A stretch of 64,000 bases of DNA from Wolfiporia cocos (Eukaryota > Basidiomycota > Agaricomycetes > Polyporales > Phaeolaceae). Shown one piece after another: positions 56,376 through 64,000 of this stretch (its first letter is position 1; each line of letters starts with the position of its first letter). The translations under genes and the position numbers were made by a program. A model generated the notes under the pieces. It did not search any database, was not told the origin of the DNA, and saw nothing but the letters and a program-made list of their open reading frames with translations. Location of the stretch: NCBI GenBank assembly GCA_029448655.1, contig JACCLO010000001.1, positions 1,550,001 through 1,614,000 of the forward strand. Reading direction: 5' to 3'.

Positions 56376-58725
56376 ATGACTGTCACTCATCGTAAGAGAC
56401 AACATCAGCCGGAGGAGATTCAAAGTACGTCTTTTCTTACCATCGGTGTTCTGTTCAAGTTCATCTTGAGACTCGTTTCTCACGCATTCTCTTTACGTAA
56501 CCAGCTGTGAATGAGCCTGGCCTGCAGATTCATTGCGACGGGTGCGGATGCGACCTTACCCACTCGATTCGTATGAAATGCGCGGACCCCATCTGCGAGC
56601 CTGGTGATGGCGTCGACATCTGTCCCGCTTGCTTTTGCAAGGGGGCCGAATTCGCGAAACACAAGCGGTGGCACGCTTATCGGGTTGTAGTAAGTCCTTT
56701 GAGCTTGAGTCTTCCAGATCAAGCTTTGAATCCCCTTTTAGGAGCTGCATTCATATCCCATCTTCTCGGAAGATTGGGGGGCAGATGAGTAAGTGGCTGA
56801 TATACTCTCCGGAAACTGGTGATAACCGCACGATTTTCTGTCAGAGAGCTGTTATTGTTGGAAGGAATATCATTACAAGGCTTTGGAAACTGGCAAGCCA
56901 TTGCTGAACATGTAGGCACGCGCACCAAGGAAGAAGTCGAACAGCACTACAAGTCGGTCTACATAGACTCTTCTGATTGGCCACTGCCGGTACGTCTGAA
57001 TCTTAGCTGATGAGACCATGTGCTAAGTCTTGATTCGATCAAAGCGCATGGACTTGCATTTCGAAATCGACCCCGCAGAGTTCCACGAACGCAAGCGCCG
57101 TCGCATTTCAACGATGAACACCAACCCCCCTCCAGCTCCAAAAGTTGCACCAACCTCTGCCCCCGGTGTTCACGAAGTGGCCGGTTTCTTGCCCGGTCGA
57201 CTCGAATTTGAACACGAGTTGGACAACGAGGCGGAAGATACGGTCAAGGACCTTGAGTTTGGAATATGTCTTGAATGGGGCGGCGACGAAATCCTAGAGG
57301 ATGAGAATGATCCTGACGTTCGTGCCCGCGCCCGCTGGATAGAGGAGCAGAAGGCGAAGGATAGCCTTGTGGTGACGCGGCCACCCAATGGATTGACGAA
57401 CGGATTCCTCCAAAATGGGCATCGCAGGACCAGCAGCTCTCCATCCAGACATTCGCAGGCTCACTCTGAAAGTAGTAGCAAGGCGGACAACAGCAAAGAA
57501 GACGGAGAAGCAGATGCTGAGGAGTTGACTCAGCCACCGCCCATCGAGTCTCCCGAGTCTCTTGCGTTCAAACTGTCCTTAATTGAAGCGTATAACCAAC
57601 GCGTCGACAAGCGGCACGAGTACAAAGCGATCATGTTCGATCGTGGTCTCCTCAACTACAAGCAGATGCAGGCTGCAGACAAGAAACGACCCAAAGAAGA
57701 GAAAGACATCATTCATCGTCTTCGACCGTTTGCCCGTTTACAGACCGCTGAAGACTTCGAAGCGTTCTGTGCGGATATTCTTTGTATGTACACAGCTATC
57801 GCCATCGTGGGATCCCGCATGCGTACTGATGCTGGTTTTGAGATGAGGCGATGTTGCGCAAAAGGATCCAAGAACTCCAGCATTACCGAAGAATGGGTTT
57901 GACCACAGCTGCCGACATAGATAAATACGAGGCCGACGTGATCAAACGGGTACGCACTTATTGCTATATGACTCTCGTTGTCGAGGCTCAACCCAAAATA
58001 CGTAGACACAGGCGAAGGCGAATCTCACTCGAGACTACTTTCCGTCAGAGCGGCTACAACAGTTGCGGACCAACGGCGGACGACAGTCATCTGCGGATCC
58101 ACGTGGAGAACGTGGACGAAGTCACGAACTCGAGGCGACACCGAAGCCAGCCGCGGCTGTCGCGGGTACTGGTCCTCCAGGACGAAAGATGCGTACGTTG
58201 ACACTACCTGCATTTGCCATTAGATTTTCTGACACCTTTCCAGCCGCCCCACTCAATCTGGCCAACAGTCCCTCCCTTCACCTCCTCACTCCGGAGGAGC
58301 AAACTCTATGCTCGCAACTTAGGATCCTCCCTAAACCATATCTAGTTATCAAGGAAACTCTTGTCCGAGAATACGCGCGCCGTGGAGGCAAGCTCCGCCG
58401 AAGAGAGGCCCGAGACCTTGTCAAGATCGATGTCAATAAGACGAGTCGCGTGTGGGATTTCTTGGTACAGGCTGGCTTCCTCAAAGTCGGTGCTGCAGAA
58501 CCTCATCTCGCTACTCACGACGCGTGAGTGTAAACAACATGTCCTCACCTTTCGATCGTGCTCACAAGACTGTTTAGCCGACCCTCGGCAACACCGTCCA
58601 TCAGTGCGTCGCCGAGCAAGGATAGTTTCGCACGGCCATCTCCGCGGCCACCACCATTTACCACTGCACCTCTTGGCTTCTCATCGACCTCCGCGAGCAC
58701 GATGTTCCCAACTGCCCCGACCTAA
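56376..58725 (+). CDS. ADA2: ADA2 transcriptional coactivator (SAGA complex)
   Basis: Adaptor that links Gcn5 acetyltransferase to SAGA and boosts its activity on histone H3. Start MTVTHRKRQHQPEE. ZZ zinc finger: IHCDGCGCDLTHSIRMKCAD, then CEPGDGVDICPACFCKG. SANT domain: ELLLLEGISLQGFGNWQAIA, EHVGTRTKEEVEQHYKSVYI. Middle region: YNQRVDKRHEYKAIMFDRGL, KDIIHRLRPFARLQTAEDFE. SWIRM domain: LNLANSPSLHLLTPEEQTLC, KIDVNKTSRVWDFLVQAGFL. A final 54-base intron removes an in-frame stop at 58525 and leads to a Pro/Ser-rich tail ending TSASTMFPTAPT at 58725. Without that splice the protein would end after THDA. All zinc ligands expected for ZZ appear present. Confidence 0.93.
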
Positions 58726-58848
58726 TTCGGCCGTAACAGAACCATCTAGCCATTACATTATTTGTAACAGATTGTGCATTGTGTACCTATATACCCTCCC
58801 AGCATTTGTAAACTAAACTGCAATATGGTAGTCGCTTGGGTCTTTCTC

Positions 58849-61103
58849 TCAGACTTTGGTTCCGGGTTGCGACAGAAGATCCTCAATGATATGCGGGTCG
58901 ATTGGGATATTAGCTTTGTGCAGATAGTCGTCGTTCCTGGGCATGCCCCTCAGTAGCTGCTCATTGTTCGGAGTGTGAAGACTTGACATACCAGAACTAG
59001 CAATGGTTATCAGCGTGTTCGTGAATGCCCAAGGGCTGTGCAATATCGTACGCTTACCTTGGAATAATGTCGACTCCCTGAATCGCACCTGCAGGAGAAA
59101 GAGATGGTTAGTAACGTCTCAGAGCAATCTACAACAAACTCACAGAATGGTGACGACCGTCTGTCCCTCCTTCCATCCCATCTTCTTAGCCAATTTCACA
59201 CATGCCACTAGATTGCATGCGCTACTGGACCCGATGAAAAGTCCATCACGCTGAACAAGATACCGTGACATGCTGACCGCTTCGGCGTCGGAGATGCTAT
59301 CAATCGTACGAGGGTAAGATACTCGTCTACTAGCATGTTCAACTGACTCACCGATATGCGTCGTCTAAGATGGGTAGTGCAAGCTGGAAGTTTTTGGTGA
59401 GCCGGTTTATACCTCTGTACAGACAGACGGTATGAGAACTTATATGTGGCACGCCTGAAGGGATCGTACGCACATTCCTTCGACAACAGTGTCAACCTGG
59501 TGTCGCCTTTTTGTTCCCTCCGCTTCTCTGCGGTCAAACATCACTCCATGTTTAATCTACCGCACCGGGTGGTAAGGGGGAAAAAAACTGCCAGATCGGC
59601 GTGTGAAGCACACCTTATTGTAAAGCCCGCTCCCGTCTGGATCTGAGAGAACCACTTTGACATCTTCGTCCATGGACTTCAGGAAGCGACCTATGCCCGC
59701 AATCGTGCCTCCTGTTCCTGAGAGCGATACGAGCGATTTCTTGAATAACACCCCAATATGAGCTTGGTGCGTGGACCTTACCTGCTCCAGAGACAAAGGC
59801 GTCCAGCCTTCCATTGGTTTGCCTCCATATTTCGGGACCCGTTCCTTCGAAATGCGCATCGAAGTTGCTCTTGTTCTACGTGAACATACAGGTAAGTCAG
59901 GATGGTCGTAAGTTTCAAGCAAGACTCGGCACAAACTTCAAATTGATCGGCGAAGAAGCCACGAGGCTTTGTCCTCAAGGCTTCCTCTTCATGTGGGGCT
60001 GTTACAGTTCCCTCCTCGCCAAGTGCGTCTGTTGCCGCAGTTGACACTAAGACAGAAGAGCTAGGAGATGGGAGCAGGTGCCCTCGTGGGACCGTGAGGT
60101 GCTGATTGGAGAAGCTATCTTCAAGACCGAAGTTTTTCGCGCGCTCGCGAGCAAGGTTCTTGTATACATTATGTCAAGAACAAGCAATCCTGGAGTACGC
60201 CTATCTCTTACAACAAACTAGCACACGTAATGGTAAGCTACCGCATGTTTGCGGAGTGAGACACCAGTAGGACGTACCTGCTTTTTATCAACGATGCTCG
60301 CCGGTCGGACACGTTCAACTTGCGCACCAAGAGCTCGCAGAGCTTGCACTTTTTCCTGAGCCACATCGTCTGGCATGATAATGGCTTAGAAGAATCACAA
60401 TAATGCGTGAGTATCCATCAGAAAACGCATATAAGCGTTATTTCTGGTCTTACTTGCTAAATAGCCCCTTGCCTTCGCTACTGTGGCAATCGAGATGCCC
60501 GTGGATCCCACCGTCCCTTCGAATATCCGGGAACCAGTATGAGGATGTAATAACCCTTGCCGCTCTGCATCGTCGATCACTAGAGAGGCGATATCAGGAA
60601 GCCTCCCCCACTACCGAGAATATGAACATACTACGCAGGGCGACGCGGTCTTTCACGCTTCCCCCAGGATTGAGGAACTGCATCATCATAATAATATGGG
60701 CAACATCACGGTAAAATGGAACTAATTACCTCGGCCTTTCCGAGAATCTCTATACCGAGTGCATCACTGAGGGAGTTGATTCGCACTAATGGTGTATTAC
60801 CTGGACGAGAGTCTTCGTTTTAGGAGAAGCGCACAGCGGCTGATGAGTTTACGACTCGCCGATCAGTCCAGTAACACCCTTGATGACCTCGTCACTTCTG
60901 AGCTCGATGGGACGCGCCTCGAACTGGCGCGCGACCCGCTCTCGTTTGCGCTCCTGGTAGTATAGCGCGAAGGACGTCGAGGTCAACGACAGAGAAAGCC
61001 CGATGAGTATACCGTAGATGATATGTCGCGCCGTCGTCCGAGAGGGAATCTGGATCCATGACGGAAGCCAGAGTCGTAATGAATTCAGCCATGAAGCGTC
61101 CAT
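58849..61103 (-). CDS. Membrane-anchored cysteine synthase-like enzyme (Cys12 type)
   Basis: Fold-type II PLP enzyme that makes cysteine from O-acetylserine or a related substrate. N-terminal anchor: HIIYGILIGLSLSLTSTSFA, as in fungal Cys12/cysteine synthase 2 placed in the mitochondrial outer membrane. Then SDEVIKGVTGLIG, the PLP lysine motif FLNPGGSVKDRVAL (near 60680), and the substrate-binding loop FEGTVGSTGISIATVAKARG. IIMPDDVAQEKVQALRALGA and QVERVRP follow, then the phosphate loop GTGGTIAGIGRFLKSMD, SRYLVQRDGLFIGSSSA and CDSGSRHYSK. The C-terminus ends IPIDPHIIEDLLSQPGTKV. Many short introns are present. The fungal type usually has a lengthened middle region, also seen here near 60050. 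Activity is inferred from motifs. Confidence 0.9.
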
Positions 61104-61615
61104 ATTGAGTTGTTCTATCCGCTCCCGAGCGTAACTTTTGTGGAACGTCGGAGATTTTTAATTCGCAACTGCTGAGACTGAGCAGATGTTCTAGGATTAT
61201 TGCTAGTAGAGCATATACAGACTGTTCAGCAGTTCAGCGAGCTAGTCACGATTCTTGCCGCGGAAGCCAATGAATCTCATATTCAAAGTCGAAAGCCTGA
61301 GGCAAGCAATTACGTCATACTAGAAGGTTATTAGCCTCCCCGGTAGGCGCGCGTGCCACTCTTGTGCCACTTTCAAAGTTAGCGAACATGAGTTGGAGAC
61401 CTCACCGGCACCCGCGGGAAGCTGTTCGAGCGAAGGATAACCCTCTACAGACTATTTGATGCTAGATGTCCAGAGTGACGCTTACAGACGGGAGGAAAAG
61501 TCTGTACAGCAGTGAGATTCCAAATGCGGGTATAGTACAGCTCCGAGTTCTAAAATGCAAGAGGTATGTGGAAGAGAACAAGGACCAGAGGAATACAGCT
61601 GATAGCAAAACGGAA
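61104..61615. other. Intergenic stretch upstream of the cysteine synthase-like gene
   Basis: Contains the promoter side of the cysteine synthase-like gene and the 3' end of the helical-protein gene copy B. No gene is supported. Confidence 0.4.
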
Positions 61616-63008
61616 TCAGAAGTTCGGCGTCTGTCCGACTGAATACGCCCGCAAGCACTCCTGCAAAGGTACAAACACCGCCTTCGCGCTCCGCACATTC
61701 GCATCGAACGCCGCAGGTACCGACTGGATAGTTTCCCAACGCAAGTCAGCAAATCGTTTCTGTTAGAAATCCTATGAAGCTCACCATGGTGCTCTTGGCC
61801 ATCTCAAGGTGAACAACCAGATTCGAGCAGGACAATCGCACGGCATGCCATGCTTCCTCGAATACGCTGAGCTTCTCGCTCAGCTCTCTACATTGGTCAC
61901 GGAGCTGCCCTGCTGACGAGCGGACTGGTATTTCATGCTCCTCGAGCTTCGAGTCTGCCATAAAGTATCACCACGAGATTCCTCGGTACGCTTTGTACGA
62001 CTTACATGGATGGAAATTGACCTCCACTTGGAAACCTAAGTGAAGGATTACCCATATGAAGTCACGTCTCACGGAATCGGTGCATACCACAGTGAAAGCG
62101 AACAGTCCGAATGTGCCCTAATAGCATGCGGAATGCGTTCACAATGGCCTTCAGCAATTTGCACAACGCCTGCCACAGCATGGTACGATGTTGGCTGCCC
62201 TATTTCGGCAGTGTGTGTGTACACTCACCCGCCAGATAGACATGCATATTCTACACACACGAGATTCAGCAATAGGCAGAATATACTCATAATAGAGGTT
62301 GGCTTTACCCCTCTATTCCAGACCATAGATTAGTCAAAAAGCCGGGTGGGTCTGCCTGTTGTCTTAGGGCACTGGCAACTTTGACCGGGAAGCCTTCGAC
62401 TGCCTGCGCGAGCTTATGGAAGTTATTTACAATCTTCTTTGCGCTCGCTTCGTGGGCTGTGATGGCCTATATTCCAGAGTCAGGCTGCTTCGAGTACTCA
62501 AGTTCTCCATATGCTGCAGACCTCGAGAAAATTAACAACCATGACCTTCTTCTCCTTCGGTTGCAACGCGGATTGCGACAACGGAATGATCACCTCAACA
62601 TAGTCTACACATTCAGATCTGGATGAGACCGCGCCACAAGTCAGTGACGCCACCACTGACTGTTCAAGAAGGTCGCGCATTGTGAGGCGTTACGCTGCGA
62701 GCTTCGATACACATTCCGATACCTCTATCGGGATAGCACGCCGCCATCTCTTCGTCAGCTACCATCGACGGTTCACGAGGAATCGCCGGACAGCTGACCT
62801 GGCGCAGGGCATCCCATTCCTCCGCGAGCGGGTGATGCTCGCCGATCTGCGGCGTCGTCGCGAGGTTCGTGGCGACGGACTTGAAGAGCGCCTGGATCTC
62901 GCGCTGGTCCGACAGCAGCGTGGCGAAGCACTCCCTCAGGCGCGGCGCTGTGGCGTCCTCCTTGTATGCAGGCGGAGGATCCTGTTGGTGCGTGTTGCTG
63001 CCTGACAT
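61616..63008 (-). CDS. Helical protein of an unnamed basidiomycete family, copy B
   Basis: Homologous to 38319-39656 in every recognisable exon. It starts SGSNTHQQDPPPAYKEDATA, then LRECFATLLSDQREIQALFK, SVATNLATTPQIGEHHPLAE and EWDALRQ. Next comes YVEVIIPLSQSALQPKEKKV, which parallels YTDIIVPLSQ in copy A. A helix with FHKLAQAVEGFPVKVASALR follows, then the C-terminal QCRELSEKLSVFEEAWHAVR, and the end VPAAFDANVRSAKAVFVPLQ to SVGQTPNF with TGA at 61616. The Pro/Tyr PPPAY near the N-terminus could be a PY-type motif. Mid-gene splice sites are approximate. Function is unknown. Confidence 0.72.
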
Positions 63009-63829
63009 GGTGGCTGATGTCGGAAAGCAATACGAACAAGGAGCGCTGCGCGCTATGGCTCATGCTTTTTAGTACTGGTGCCTCGAGGCGGAGAAGCTGT
63101 CTATTGATTGCTGTCATGTGACGGAGGACTGCCATCTGTGGCATTCAGCAGCCATGAGGATAGTAGCCGAAGTGCCACATCATGCACTGCGCCATGCGAT
63201 GCATAATCGGTGCACAGACGCAGATGCGGTGGACCTCTGTCCGTAAATGATTCGGATCTGAGTGTCCGGGCAGCTTCAATCATAAATGGCACCATTTCAG
63301 CGCGTCTCTGCTAAATTTACATGTTCTTTTTGCCAATATCGCGGGTAGCTACATCCGCGCGTATCCCGAGTTTTACTTACGCTTTACATTTCTAGCTCGG
63401 GTGACATGCCGTGACCAGTTGACAATGGAAGTTAGACAACACCAGTCTCACCCAGTAGGTGTCCGTCCACATGGTTATCCCGATCACAGTCAGCCGATTG
63501 TTGCATCAACTTGCTGCATAGCTTACTTGCATCTAAGACCAGTCCTCGAGCACCACTAGTCCCCTCATATTCCCCCTCGAGCATATGTGCCACTCGGGAT
63601 CTGTACCGCTGGCCCGATGCGATCCCGACAGCGACCGCATCACGGCAATGCTGTGCGACGCTGAGCGCGTCGCGACGCGGATCGCGTCCGGCACCAACAC
63701 ATGCGCGTGGACACAGACAGAAGCTGATGGCCACCGGCCACCACCTTATGGCCATCCGTCCAAACCGCTGTATATATACTCGCAGGCCGGCACTTTCATG
63801 TGCACCCACCCCGCTCGCGTCTAGCAACG
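63009..63829. promoter_or_regulatory. Divergent upstream region of copy B and the S28 peptidase gene
   Basis: A clear TATATATA box at 63771-63778 lies about 52 bases before the peptidase start codon at 63830. The minus-strand open frame at 63432-63992 runs against the peptidase exon and is taken as a shadow. Confidence 0.5.
63771..63778 (+). promoter_or_regulatory. TATA box of the S28 peptidase gene
   Basis: TATATATA, 52 bases upstream of the start codon at 63830, the spacing expected for a strong regulated promoter. Confidence 0.65.
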
Positions 63830-64000
63830 ATGGTGTCCTCCAGTCTGGCAGTGAGCTCCTTGCTCGCATTACCTCTGCTCGCCTCGGCCCTGCGCGTCCC
63901 TCGCCCGCCTGTGATCCAGAAGGTCGATCCCCCGCATGCGGGACCCGTCGTGGATCGGAACGGGACCGAGCTCCCGCCGCTGAACACCACATACTACTTT
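63830..64000 (+). CDS. Probable secreted serine peptidase, family S28 (5' part only)
   Basis: The window ends inside this gene; only 57 codons are seen. A signal peptide (MVSSSLAVSSLLALPLLASA) is followed by a short pro-region and VDRNGTELPPLNTTYYF. The S28 family (prolyl carboxypeptidase and DPP2 type) commonly has NTTYYFDQLIDH just after the signal peptide, so the match NTTYYF suggests this family. The active site lies beyond the window. Confidence in a secreted protein is high; confidence in the family is moderate. Confidence 0.6.
   Translation, partial: MVSSSLAVSSLLALPLLASALRVPRPPVIQKVDPPHAGPVVDRNGTELPPLNTTYYF

Noticed and set aside
63432..63992. 186-codon minus-strand frame at the right end
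   Set aside because: It runs against the signal-peptide exon of the S28-like gene, which has a TATA box and family motif; the minus-strand product has none.

Overview
The window is nuclear DNA from a filamentous basidiomycete, most likely an Agaricomycete (mushroom or polypore lineage). The evidence is short introns of about 50-65 bases with GTRNGT donors in almost every gene, single-copy housekeeping genes typical of that group, a Zn(II)2Cys6 regulator, secreted hydrolases, and an NLR of the NACHT-WD40 kind. No RNA gene, CRISPR array or bacterial operon is visible. Coordinates given for genes run from start codon to stop codon and include introns.

Layout. 1-826: CpG-rich repeats and a hairpin. 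827-1736 (-): Elongator subunit ELP6. About 2300-6310 (-): decayed protein-coding sequence. 6579-8210 (-): a complete group I G-protein alpha subunit (354 aa after splicing). 8941-11653 (-): BCS1-type AAA ATPase with a Ser-rich insertion and an Asp-Gln repeat tail. 12948-13627: a TA-flanked, pogo-like deletion derivative with perfect 23-base inverted ends, placed beside coding-like sequence. 15330-16337 (+): an unexplained 335-codon open frame. 16900-17565 (-): MAPR/Dap1 heme protein. 18368-20859 (+): API5. 21098-25653 (-): BRE4-like membrane protein. 26700-27852 (+): OB-fold protein resembling the first OB domain of SHLD2. 28883-31084 (-): Zn2Cys6 transcription factor, followed upstream by a 4.9 kb GC-rich gene-free stretch. 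35974-37478 (-): GH18 chitinase.

38-47 kb looks like an accessory island: a small helical protein (38319-39656), a frameshifted pseudogene with a nuclease-like signature (40697-41531), and a 1378-residue NLR (42422-46929) with an MLKL/HeLo-like N-terminal bundle, NACHT and WD40 repeats. Next come a GPI-anchored aspartic protease (47380-49655, -), a HIT zinc-finger protein (49943-51299, +), CTR9 of the Paf1 complex (51938-55867, -), ADA2 of SAGA (56376-58725, +), a membrane-anchored cysteine synthase-like enzyme (58849-61103, -), a second copy of the helical family (61616-63008, -), and the first exon of a probable S28 serine peptidase (63830 onwards, +).

The genes do not form one pathway. 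Three groups can be drawn: transcription and RNA functions (ELP6, API5, CTR9, ADA2, ZNHIT), signalling and membrane functions (G alpha, BRE4, MAPR), and extracellular or defence-like functions (chitinase, aspartic protease, S28 peptidase, NLR, helical pair). The most novel material is the helical paralog pair together with the NLR and the nuclease-like pseudogene.
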